From an uncultured Clostridia bacterium (lineage in GTDB: Bacteria > Bacillota > Clostridia > UBA1381), in assembly GCA_934463455.1 (NCBI GenBank), contig CAKSJU010000113.1:1-6242 (forward strand): a stretch of DNA of 6,242 nucleotides. The letters run 5' to 3'. This document shows, one piece after another, positions 1 through 6,241 of the stretch (position 1 is its first letter; the number at the start of each line of letters is the position of its first letter). The translations under genes and the position numbers were made by a program. The notes beneath the pieces are model-generated. The model was not told the origin of the DNA, did not search any database, and saw only the letters and a program-made list of their open reading frames with translations.

Positions 1-1011
1 GGAGGTTTTTTCGTCAAGCCCGAACATCAAATTCATATTTTGCACTGCTTGTCCTGCTGCGCCTTTTACAATATTGTCAAGAGCGGAAACAATTATCGCA
101 CGGTTAAGCCGTTTATCAACACACACGCCGATATCAACAAAATTGCTGCCGGCAACATGCTTTGTTTCGGGGAGCTCGCCGGGCTTTTTAACTCGTACAA
201 AATACTCGTCTTTATAGAAATCTTCGTATATTTTGTGAATTTCCTCAACAGTGTGCGGAGTTTTCAAATTCATATATATTGTCGCAAGTATTCCTCTTTT
301 TTGCGGAATAAGGTGTGGAGTGAAAGAAAGCATTATCTGCTCTCCCGCAGCGTGCGAAAGCTCTTGCTCTATTTCCGAGGTATGACGGTGAGTTGCTACT
401 TTATATGCTTTTGTATTTTCCGTACATTCGCAGAAATGATATGCAAGATTTAAGCTTCTGCCTGCGCCGGTAACTCCGGACTTTGCGTCTATGATTATAT
501 TTTTCGTATCCGCAATCTTATTTGCCAAAAGCGGATATGCACCGAGTATGGAACAGGTTGTATAACAACCAGGGTTGCCTATCAGACGCGCCGACTTTAT
601 TTTGTCACGGTGCAATTCGCAAAGACCGTAAACCGATTCCTTTAAAAGCTCGGGAGAAGAATGCGGCTGACCGTACCATTCTTCGTATACCTTAGGGTCA
701 TCGTAACGAAAATCACCGCTTAAATCAATAACCTTGAGACCTGCATTTATAAGGTCGGGAATAACGGTTTTTGAAGCCCCGTGAGGCAAAGCGGTAAATG
801 CGACGTCACATTTTGATATTTTGTCGATATCCAATTCGCTGCAATCCAAATCAAGTACATGATTAAAGTTCTGATATACTTCATTTATATTTTTTCCCGC
901 AAAGCTTTGCGAGCCCAAAAATTCTATGCTCACCTGCGGATGCTTTGACAAGAGGCGCACAAGTTCAATTCCCGCATATCCGGTTGCGCCCAAAACAGCT
1001 GCTTTTATCAT
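1..1011 (-). CDS. argC: N-acetyl-gamma-glutamyl-phosphate reductase (ArgC), 3' end cut by window edge
   Basis: ArgC catalyses the NADPH-dependent reduction of N-acetyl-gamma-glutamyl phosphate to N-acetylglutamate semialdehyde, the third step of arginine synthesis, in the cytoplasm. I translated 337 codons from the ATG at 1011 to the window edge without a stop. The family is usually about 345 residues, so only the last few residues are missing. The N-terminal nucleotide-binding motif GATGYAG lies at residues 8-14, after a beta strand (MIKAAVL). LPHGAS is at 75-80 and DLSGDFR at 96-102. The active-site motif GNPGCYTT at 146-152 carries the catalytic Cys149. HRHTSEIEQ at 208-216 supplies the expected catalytic histidine (probably His210), and the C-terminal region has HVAGSNFVDIG (285-295). 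An AAAGGAG ribosome binding site (1021-1027) sits 9 bases before the ATG. It is the last gene of the leftward cluster seen here. argJ or argB may follow outside the window, but that is inference. Confidence 0.96.
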   Translation of the reverse strand, partial: MIKAAVLGATGYAGIELVRLLSKHPQVSIEFLGSQSFAGKNINEVYQNFNHVLDLDCSELDIDKISKCDVAFTALPHGASKTVIPDLINAGLKVIDLSGDFRYDDPKVYEEWYGQPHSSPELLKESVYGLCELHRDKIKSARLIGNPGCYTTCSILGAYPLLANKIADTKNIIIDAKSGVTGAGRSLNLAYHFCECTENTKAYKVATHRHTSEIEQELSHAAGEQIMLSFTPHLIPQKRGILATIYMNLKTPHTVEEIHKIYEDFYKDEYFVRVKKPGELPETKHVAGSNFVDIGVCVDKRLNRAIIVSALDNIVKGAAGQAVQNMNLMFGLDEKTS

Positions 1012-1050
1012 TATTTTTCGCTCCTTTTTATAAGTAAAATTTAAATCGCA

Positions 1051-1088
1051 GCAACGCTCCGGCTTTGCTTGCAAAGAGCAGAGCTTGC
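1051..1088. repeat. Imperfect 38-base stem-loop in the hydrolase-argC gap
   Basis: The 87-base gap between the hydrolase stop and the argC start holds an imperfect inverted repeat, GC-rich compared with the flanking AT-rich leader. Arms: GCAA (1051-1054) pairs with TTGC (1085-1088), GCTC (1056-1059) pairs with GAGC (1081-1084), and CTTTG (1063-1067) pairs with CAAAG (1072-1076) around a CTTG loop. There is one bulged base at 1055 and a small internal loop. No U-run follows on the minus strand, so it is not a standard intrinsic terminator. It could be a dispersed palindromic repeat, an mRNA processing or stability element that sets argC levels apart from the upstream genes, or chance. The rest of the gap shows only the argC ribosome binding site. 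Confidence 0.5.
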
Positions 1089-1098
1089 GGCACTATGG

Positions 1099-1854
1099 TT
1101 ATATTTCTATTTTCAAACCGTCGTATGACGGTGAAATATCAAACGGTTTTAAATATTCAACCAGCTCATCATGAGGGTATTGCGCACCCTTTGACATATG
1201 TGAAATCATTATTTTTGAATGTTCTTTCATGAGCTTAAGATTTCGGAAGGTTGCGCTCATTTCGGTAATCATATGCAGGTTATTATGCTCAAATATACGG
1301 TAGTCACCCTCTTGGTCGTAAAGAGTTCCGTCAAAAACGACAAGGTCATATTTGTGCTTTCTTATTTCGTGCCAGCTTGAATTTAGAAGCCATGCGCCGT
1401 CACAGCCCCAAAAAACGGTTTTTTCTCCGTCCGAAATTATATAGTGAAGCGGCTGCTCGGCGGCGTTTGCGACCGAGTGGTTTGCGGGAATTGCAATAAC
1501 GCTGTATCTCCCGACTTGTGTTTTTGTAAACATCGGAATGATGCTTTGAACGGCATTTGTGCTGCCGATGGTTTCCTTTGCTCCGGCGTTGTACCGGATT
1601 TCGGTATTTTCCCCAAACATTTTGTTTACGGCTTTCTGCGAATAGTGATCGTCGTGAGTGTGTGTAATCAAAATGTTTTCTACATTTTGTAAGCTGCATT
1701 CATTTTTTTCGATGTAATCGAGTGTTTCATCATTAAAATCTATAAGTAAGTCGTTATTTATCATTACCGAGGTGCGTCTTCTGAAAAAATCTCCGTCTTT
1801 GCGTGATGTAATATCCCAATCTGCGGCACCTGTTCCCATAAATAAAATATCCAT
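1099..1854 (-). CDS. MBL-fold metallo-hydrolase, PhnP-like
   Basis: This is a 251-residue cytoplasmic protein of the metallo-beta-lactamase fold. The metal-binding signature HTHDDH is at residues 65-70 (His65, His67, Asp69, His70). Further likely ligands are His126 in NHS, Asp152 in GCDGAW and His219 in SHMS. This order matches two-metal MBL hydrolases, and the N-terminal GTGAADW (7-13) resembles the start of the PhnP / phosphoribosyl cyclic phosphate phosphodiesterase branch. The likely chemistry is hydrolysis of a phosphodiester or similar ester; the substrate is unknown. There is no signal peptide or membrane segment. The ATG follows AGGAG (in CAGGAGTTTT) with 8 bases between. The gene starts 19 bases after the GNAT stop, so it is co-transcribed with the arginine genes. 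No phn genes are visible, so a phosphonate role has no support from context. The fold assignment is firm and the subfamily tentative. Confidence 0.88.
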   Translation of the reverse strand: MDILFMGTGAADWDITSRKDGDFFRRRTSVMINNDLLIDFNDETLDYIEKNECSLQNVENILITHTHDDHYSQKAVNKMFGENTEIRYNAGAKETIGSTNAVQSIIPMFTKTQVGRYSVIAIPANHSVANAAEQPLHYIISDGEKTVFWGCDGAWLLNSSWHEIRKHKYDLVVFDGTLYDQEGDYRIFEHNNLHMITEMSATFRNLKLMKEHSKIMISHMSKGAQYPHDELVEYLKPFDISPSYDGLKIEI

Positions 1855-1873
1855 AAGCTAAAACTCCTGTTTA

Positions 1874-2365
1874 TTAATCATAGTCTTTAACCAGCAAAGC
1901 TCTTATATATCCTTTTGATTTATCGGTTGAATCGATATAAAATCCGCGCCCGTAGTAAAATCGTATAAGTGAAGTGATTTTTGAAGCGGTGTGAAGCGAA
2001 AGCTGTTTTACGCCTTGGTCTATCATAATTTTATCTACGATGTTCATAATCGATTTACCGATACCGTTGTTTTGAGAGGTGATTTTCACTCCGAAACGGC
2101 TTAAATATGCAGTATGTGTTTCATGGTCGATTTTAAGTCGTACACTTCCGACCGGGTCGCCGTCGGAAAAAGCTATAAGAACAATTTTGTCTTTTAAATC
2201 ATTTTCTATATCTTCGTAAGTTTCATCAAGTGCGGGAGTGTGCTCTACTCCGGCAAGCTCTCGGTATTTAACGAATGCCTCGCGGGTTATGCTCATAATA
2301 TCGGAAATATCGTCGTGATTTGCCACGCGCACTTGAAAAAGTGTGCTGAATTCATAGTTTTTCAT
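1874..2365 (-). CDS. GNAT-family N-acetyltransferase
   Basis: This is a 163-residue single-domain GNAT protein, the usual length for the family, predicted to transfer an acetyl group from acetyl-CoA to an amine. An N-terminal strand-helix (VRVANHDDISDIMSI, about 12-26) opens the fold. The strand YLSRFGV (87-93) leads into the acetyl-CoA pyrophosphate loop QNNGIG (98-103). LSLHTASK (122-129) and FYYGRGF (136-142) fit motif B, where an aromatic near the CoA thiol is typical. The substrate cannot be read from the sequence. It is far shorter than an ArgA-type N-acetylglutamate synthase, which carries an amino-acid-kinase domain, but a short-form synthase cannot be excluded. The start lies 14 bases after the argF stop. 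Only a poor GGGGG site (2373-2377) precedes the ATG, which suggests translation coupled to argF. No better in-frame start is visible. Confidence 0.85.
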   Translation of the reverse strand: MKNYEFSTLFQVRVANHDDISDIMSITREAFVKYRELAGVEHTPALDETYEDIENDLKDKIVLIAFSDGDPVGSVRLKIDHETHTAYLSRFGVKITSQNNGIGKSIMNIVDKIMIDQGVKQLSLHTASKITSLIRFYYGRGFYIDSTDKSKGYIRALLVKDYD

Positions 2366-2379
2366 GCCGATGCCCCCGC

Positions 2380-3300
2380 TTATCTGCTCATTAATGTTGC
2401 CATGACAGCTTTTTGCGCATGGAGCCGATTTTCAGCTTCATCAAAAATTGCCGATTGTGCGCCGTCTATAATATCCTCCGTTACTTCGTATCCTCTGTAA
2501 GCGGGCAGGCAGTGCAGGAATATTGCATCGTTTTTAGCATGCTTCATCAGCTCGCTGTTTACCCGGTACGGCATAAAAATGTTTATGCGTTCCGCTTTTT
2601 CGGATTCCATACCCATGCTTACCCATGTGTCGGTATAAACAACATCTGCGTTTTTGATTGCTTCGGTCGGGTCTTCTGTAATCAATAAGCTTCTGCCTGC
2701 TTTTTTGAAATCGGCTTTTGCATTTTCGGTGACCTCGCTGTCGGGCATATAACCCTTTGGAGAAGCTACGGCGCAGTCAAGCCCCGCTTTTGCACAGCCG
2801 TACATAAGAGAATGTGCCATATTATTTCCGTCGCCTATATATGCAAGCTTAAGTCCCTCCAGCTTGCCCTTTTTTTCGTAAATTGTCTGCAAATCCGCAA
2901 GAACTTGGCAGGGGTGAAGTAAATCGGTAAGCGCGTTAATAATCGGAATGTCGGCATATTCTGCCAAATCAAGCACATCCTGATGTGAGAAGGTGCGAAT
3001 CATTATTCCGTCCAAATACCGTTCAAGCACCTTTGCGGTGTCATGAATGGTTTCGCCTCTGCCGAGCTGAATGTCATGAGAGGAGAGGAAAAGCGGATAA
3101 CCGCCGAGCTGTACCATTCCGACTTCAAAAGAAACACGCGTTCTTGTTGAAGATTTTGAAAAAATCATTCCGAGAGTTTTTCCTTTTAAAATAGGATGCG
3201 GGGTACCCTCTTTTAATTCTTTTTTTAATTTAACGGCAAGCTTTAAAAGGTTTTCAACTTCTTCCTTTGAGCAATCGTGCAGGCTTATAAAATCTTTCAT
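2380..3300 (-). CDS. argF: Ornithine carbamoyltransferase (ArgF)
   Basis: ArgF joins ornithine and carbamoyl phosphate to give citrulline, the sixth step of arginine synthesis, normally as a cytoplasmic trimer. The 306-residue length is normal for the family. The carbamoyl-phosphate site SSTRTR is at residues 50-55, and HPCQ at 129-132 supplies further contacts. The ornithine-binding domain shows GDGNNMAHS (156-164), the mobile SMG loop in DTWVSMG (224-230) and the catalytic HCLPA motif at 263-267. The usual family form after it is HRGEEVT; here it reads YRGYEVT (268-274), a small variation away from the catalytic cysteine. SMG and HCLPA favour ornithine as substrate, and the arginine-operon setting argues against putrescine carbamoyltransferase or another paralogue. 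AAAGGA precedes the ATG by 9 bases. The gene lies 18 bases downstream of argD, so the two are surely co-transcribed. Confidence 0.97.
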   Translation of the reverse strand: MKDFISLHDCSKEEVENLLKLAVKLKKELKEGTPHPILKGKTLGMIFSKSSTRTRVSFEVGMVQLGGYPLFLSSHDIQLGRGETIHDTAKVLERYLDGIMIRTFSHQDVLDLAEYADIPIINALTDLLHPCQVLADLQTIYEKKGKLEGLKLAYIGDGNNMAHSLMYGCAKAGLDCAVASPKGYMPDSEVTENAKADFKKAGRSLLITEDPTEAIKNADVVYTDTWVSMGMESEKAERINIFMPYRVNSELMKHAKNDAIFLHCLPAYRGYEVTEDIIDGAQSAIFDEAENRLHAQKAVMATLMSR

Positions 3301-3318
3301 TTTGTCAATTCCTTTCGT

Positions 3319-4503
3319 TTAAATATCTTGTATACATTCATTAAAGGCTTTTACAAATCCGTCAATGTCGGATTTGGTTATATTAAGCGGCGGCGCCAGT
3401 CTGAGCGTACTGCCGCAAAGGCTTGTAAGATATTTTTTTTCAAACAGTTTTTGATAGGCTTCTTTTGCGATTTCGGGATTAAGCTCAATGCCTATCAAAA
3501 GCCCGGCGTATCTTATCTCTTTAATTTTGTCGGATTGCAGTGCCTTTAATTTACCGATAAAGTATTCCGACATTTCTCTTGTGTTTTCCAAAAGATTTTC
3601 CTTTTCGATAATGTCAAACATTGCATTGCCTGCGGTGCATGCAAGCGGATTTCCTCCGAAGGTGGAGCCGTGGTCTCCCGGAGCAAAGCTTTTTGCGACA
3701 AAATCCTTTGCACATACGGCACCTATCGGCACACCGCCGCCAAGTGCTTTTGCACAAGTGAAAATATCCGGCTCAACACCGTAGGCTTGATATGCAAACC
3801 ATTGTCCGCTTCTGCCCATGCCGGTTTGAACCTCGTCAAAAATCAGTATTATATCCTTTTCATCGCATAGTTTGCGAACAGCTTTTACATAATCCAAATC
3901 CATGGGATAAACGCCGCTTTCGCCCTGAATCAGCTCAATCATTATTGCTGCGGTATGTTCACCGACTGCTGCGTTCAATGCGCCTATGTCGTTGGGTTTA
4001 ACTTGATGAAAGCCGGGAGTTAGCGGACGGTAAGGCGCTTGGAATTTTTCCTGACCCGTTGCCGCAACCGTTGCAAGTGTTCTGCCGTGGAAAGATTTGT
4101 CGAGAGATATAACCTCATACTTATCCTTCCCCTGCTTGTAGTAATATATTTTTGCAAGCTTTATCGCACCTTCATTTGCTTCCGCACCCGAATTGGCAAA
4201 AAATACTTTATCCGCACAGGTGTGTTTTACCAATTTTTCCGCAAGAGCTGTCTGCGGCTCGTTGTAGTAATAATTACAAATGTGGATTTCTCTGTCAATC
4301 TGTTCGTGAAGTGCTTTTGTAAATTCGGGATGAGAATGACCGAGAGCATTGACGGCAATTCCGCCGAGAAAATCGTTATACTCTTCACCGTCTTTTGTAT
4401 AAAGCTTTATTCCTTTTCCTCTTTCAAAAACTACCGGAAGTCTTTTTCCGAAAGTATTCATATAATAAAGTTCATCGTTTTTTATAATCTGTTCGGTATT
4501 CAA
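3319..4503 (-). CDS. argD: Acetylornithine aminotransferase (ArgD), TTG start
   Basis: ArgD is the PLP enzyme that transaminates N-acetylglutamate semialdehyde with glutamate to N-acetylornithine, using the ArgC product; it can also serve in lysine synthesis in many bacteria. The 394 residues are typical of class III aminotransferases. VNALGHSHP is at 51-59, NSGAEANEGAIKLAK at 104-118 (PLP phosphate binding) and SFHGRT at 137-142. The cofactor-binding acidic pair is in FDEVQTGMGRSG (222-233; Asp223, Glu224), with the Schiff-base Lys252 in AKALGGG. TFGGNPLA is at 281-288, and the carboxylate-binding arginine is probably Arg368 in LRLAPP. The usual GEGG stretch reads GESG (194-197). The start is read as TTG at 4501-4503 because a good AGAGG site lies 8 bases upstream; the next ATG (codon 15) has none. 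It is the first gene of the operon and directly follows the ArgR-type control region. Confidence 0.96.
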   Translation of the reverse strand: MNTEQIIKNDELYYMNTFGKRLPVVFERGKGIKLYTKDGEEYNDFLGGIAVNALGHSHPEFTKALHEQIDREIHICNYYYNEPQTALAEKLVKHTCADKVFFANSGAEANEGAIKLAKIYYYKQGKDKYEVISLDKSFHGRTLATVAATGQEKFQAPYRPLTPGFHQVKPNDIGALNAAVGEHTAAIMIELIQGESGVYPMDLDYVKAVRKLCDEKDIILIFDEVQTGMGRSGQWFAYQAYGVEPDIFTCAKALGGGVPIGAVCAKDFVAKSFAPGDHGSTFGGNPLACTAGNAMFDIIEKENLLENTREMSEYFIGKLKALQSDKIKEIRYAGLLIGIELNPEIAKEAYQKLFEKKYLTSLCGSTLRLAPPLNITKSDIDGFVKAFNECIQDI

Positions 4504-4511
4504 ATAAAACG

Positions 4512-4519
4512 CCTCTTTT
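4512..4519 (-). promoter_or_regulatory. Ribosome binding site fixing the TTG start of argD
   Basis: On the minus strand AAAAGAGG ends 8 bases before the TTG at 4503, an ideal distance. No comparable purine run precedes the alternative ATG at 4461. This is what fixes the TTG start and adds 14 residues compared with an ATG-only call. Confidence 0.8.
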
Positions 4520-4522
4520 CAA

Positions 4523-4547
4523 ATTGATGTTTTAATTATACATCAAT
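4523..4547. promoter_or_regulatory. Perfect 8-base inverted repeat over the argD -10, possible second ARG box
   Basis: The arms ATTGATGT (4523-4530) and ACATCAAT (4540-4547) are exact reverse complements around 9 bases. On the minus strand the repeat encloses the argD -10 and the likely transcription start. Within it TGTATAATTAAAACA (4542-4528) resembles a degenerate ARG box. It begins 20 bases from the first box, close to the helical spacing of paired ARG boxes in known ArgR operators. It is either the second half of a two-box ArgR operator or a separate repressor site. Confidence 0.6.
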
Positions 4548-4563
4548 ATGTATAAAAATTCAA
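4535..4563 (-). promoter_or_regulatory. Promoter of the argD-led operon
   Basis: On the minus strand a -35 TTGAAT (4563-4558) and a perfect -10 TATAAT (4540-4535) are separated by exactly 17 bases, fitting a housekeeping sigma factor. Transcription would begin near 4528, giving a leader of about 25 bases before argD. That is too short for an attenuator or riboswitch, so control should act at initiation. A/T tracts upstream of the -35 (about 4565-4600) could act as an UP element. Confidence 0.85.
4549..4562 (-). promoter_or_regulatory. ARG box (ArgR/AhrC operator) over the argD -35
   Basis: The minus strand reads TGAATTTTTATACA, matching the ARG box core TGAAT-4-ATTCA at all but one conserved position. 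It overlaps the -35 element, where a bound arginine-ArgR hexamer would block RNA polymerase. The location directly upstream of argD makes a chance match unlikely. The regulator itself is not encoded in the window. Confidence 0.78.
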
Positions 4564-4644
4564 CTGTTTTTCTTCGTTTTATAAAATTTTTACGTATTTA
4601 TACCATATATTTGTATGTTTTTGGTCATTGTGAAAATATCGCTC

Positions 4645-4673
4645 TTGACATTGATTGTAAACAATGGTATAAT
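4645..4673 (+). promoter_or_regulatory. Fully consensus promoter of rhaB
   Basis: TTGACA (4645-4650) and TATAAT (4668-4673) are both perfect matches to the housekeeping consensus and are spaced by exactly 17 bases. Transcription would begin near 4680, giving a leader of about 33 bases before the rhaB ATG. Such a strong promoter on a catabolic kinase gene suggests it is held down by a repressor. Confidence 0.9.
4649..4666. promoter_or_regulatory. Dyad in the rhaB promoter spacer, candidate operator
   Basis: Two overlapping inverted repeats lie between the -35 and -10. ATTGT (4654-4658) and ACAAT (4661-4665) flank two bases, and CATTG (4649-4653) and CAATG (4662-4666) flank eight. The position is ideal for repression. 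The sequence is not a recognisable CcpA cre site or ARG box, so the cognate regulator is unknown. The arms are short and chance in AT-rich DNA is possible. Confidence 0.4.
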
Positions 4674-4712
4674 TTTAGTAAAAATACACTTATATAAGGA
4701 AGGGCAGCTTAT

Positions 4713-6194
4713 ATGAAAAAATATAAATTTTTGGCATTTGATTTTGGTGCTTCGAGCGGCAGAGCAATGCTTGCAACTTTTGACGGTAAAAAGATAGAAC
4801 TTGAAGAAAAACATCGTTTTTCAAACGACCCGGTTACCGTAAACGGCGGAATGTACTGGGATGTACTCAGACTTTTCCATGAAATTAAACAGGGTATTTT
4901 AAAATGTGCCAATTCGGGCGACAGAGATATAGATTGTATCGGTATAGATACTTGGGGTGTGGACTACGGTCTTTTGGATAAGAATGATATGCTTTTGGGC
5001 AACCCGCACCATTACCGCGATACGCGTACCGACGGTATGTACGAAAAAGCTTTTTCGATTGTTCCGAAAAAAGAAATATTCAAGGATACCGGAATAGCGT
5101 TCAACTGGTTTAACACAATTTATCAGCTTTTGAGCGAAAAGCTTTCCGGCTCAACAGCACTGAAAGAGGCGAAAACACTTTTGTTTATGCCGGATTTGTT
5201 CAATTTCTTTTTGACGGGAGAAAAAAGATGCGAATATACCGTGGCGTCAACTTCGCAGATGTTTGATTCGGAAAAATACGAGTGGTCGGAAGATTTGCTT
5301 TCAAAACTGGGTATTCCGTCGGACATTTTCCCGAAGATTATTTATCCGGGAGAGCAGGTCGGCGTTTTGAAAAAGGAGCTTGCCGAGGAACTGGGAGTGG
5401 GTCAAATCCCCGTTATGGCGGTAGCTTCTCATGATACCGGCTCGGCGGTGGCATCGGTTCCGGTAACCGATACAAAAGATTTTGTATACATATCGAGCGG
5501 TACATGGAGTCTTATGGGTGTTGAACTCGATAATCCGATTATATCGGATAAATCGCTGAAGTATAATTTCACAAATGAGGGCGGAGTTAATAAAACAGTT
5601 CGTTTCTTAAAGAATATTATGGGATTGTGGCTCATTCAGGAGTCGCGCCGTCAATGGGACAGAGAGGGCGTGCTTTTGAGCTTTGACGAACTGGAAAAGC
5701 AGGCAAACGAGGCAGCACCGTTTGCGAGCCTTATTGACCCCGATTACGAAGCCTTTCAGACTCCGGGCAATATGCCGGAAAAAATCCGTGATTACTGCCG
5801 TATGACAAATCAGCAGGTACCGGAAACAAGAGGCGAAATTGTCAGATGTATAGCGCAAAGTCTGGCATTTAAGTACAGACAGACCGTCGAGAATATGGAG
5901 GATGTTACCGGAAGAAAATATTCGGTTATAAACATAGTCGGCGGAGGAATAAAAGATAAAATGATTTGCCGGTTTACGGCAAATGCTACCGGGCGCGTTG
6001 TGGAAGCGGGACCGGTTGAAGCAACAAGCATAGGAAATGTTATTGTGCAGGCAATGGCTGTCGGAGCGATAAAGGACCTTAAAGAGGGCAGAGAAATAAT
6101 TAAAAATTCCTTTGACATAGCACGCTATGAGCCCCGGGATAAGGAAGAATGGGACAATGCTTATATTAAATGGTGCGAGATAATCAAAAAATAA
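4713..6194 (+). CDS. rhaB: Rhamnulokinase (RhaB), FGGY carbohydrate kinase
   Basis: RhaB phosphorylates L-rhamnulose with ATP to L-rhamnulose 1-phosphate, the second step of L-rhamnose catabolism. The 493 residues match the length of E. coli RhaB (about 489). The FGGY N-terminal domain begins with DFGASSGRAML (10-20), the first ATP phosphate loop. IGIDTWGVDYGLLD (76-89) and YRDTRTDG (101-108) are typical of the sugar site. The catalytic base is Asp241 in ASHDTGSA (238-245). The C-terminal ATPase domain shows SSGTWSLMG (261-269), TNEGG (287-291), LKNIMGLWLIQ (299-309), VGGG (409-412) and GPVEATSIGN (433-442). These closely follow the E. coli RhaB pattern, including LKNIMGLWLLQ and GPVEAS, and favour rhamnulokinase over xylulo-, glycero- or fuculokinase. 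AAGGAAGGG lies 8 bases before the ATG. It has its own promoter and terminator. No other rha gene is visible, so the pathway partners must lie elsewhere. Confidence 0.92.
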   Translation: MKKYKFLAFDFGASSGRAMLATFDGKKIELEEKHRFSNDPVTVNGGMYWDVLRLFHEIKQGILKCANSGDRDIDCIGIDTWGVDYGLLDKNDMLLGNPHHYRDTRTDGMYEKAFSIVPKKEIFKDTGIAFNWFNTIYQLLSEKLSGSTALKEAKTLLFMPDLFNFFLTGEKRCEYTVASTSQMFDSEKYEWSEDLLSKLGIPSDIFPKIIYPGEQVGVLKKELAEELGVGQIPVMAVASHDTGSAVASVPVTDTKDFVYISSGTWSLMGVELDNPIISDKSLKYNFTNEGGVNKTVRFLKNIMGLWLIQESRRQWDREGVLLSFDELEKQANEAAPFASLIDPDYEAFQTPGNMPEKIRDYCRMTNQQVPETRGEIVRCIAQSLAFKYRQTVENMEDVTGRKYSVINIVGGGIKDKMICRFTANATGRVVEAGPVEATSIGNVIVQAMAVGAIKDLKEGREIIKNSFDIARYEPRDKEEWDNAYIKWCEIIKK

Positions 6195-6210
6195 ACATAT
6201 ATAAAAAACG

Positions 6211-6241
6211 GCTTTCATATAATTATATGAAAGCTTTTTTT
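6211..6241 (+). terminator. Rho-independent terminator after rhaB, probably bidirectional
   Basis: A 24-base perfect palindrome (6211-6234; arms GCTTTCATAT and ATATGAAAGC around AATT) is followed by seven T residues (6235-6241). It begins 16 bases after the rhaB stop. On the other strand the stem is followed by CG and six T residues (6208-6203), so it could also end a convergent transcript entering from the right. Confidence 0.93.

Noticed and set aside
40..453. 137-residue plus-strand reading frame at the left end
   Set aside because: It is antisense to argC, which shows all its active-site motifs in the other strand.
1022..1056. Possible separate promoter for argC (TTGCTG with TATAAA)
   Set aside because: The putative -10 runs into the argC ribosome binding site, so the transcript would start too close to the ATG to be translated normally.
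4039..4527. 162-residue plus-strand reading frame opposite argD and its leader
   Set aside because: It lies antisense to a well-supported argD, its product is rich in Cys, Phe and Arg with no recognisable motif, and it crosses the argD promoter region.
4657..4670. Possible CcpA cre site in the rhaB promoter
   Set aside because: Only the left half matches; the central CG and the right half of the cre consensus are missing.
4504..4712. Riboswitch, T-box or leader peptide in the divergent spacer
   Set aside because: Predicted leaders are only about 25 and 33 bases, with no T-box sequence, no terminator-antiterminator pair and no short reading frame with arginine codons.
4590..4814. 74-residue minus-strand reading frame spanning the rhaB start
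   Set aside because: It overlaps the consensus rhaB promoter and the rhaB start, has no family resemblance and is probably chance in AT-rich DNA.
5607..6218. 203-residue minus-strand reading frame opposite rhaB
   Set aside because: It is fully antisense to conserved RhaB motifs, begins within the terminator palindrome, and its composition looks like a mirror of the kinase codons.
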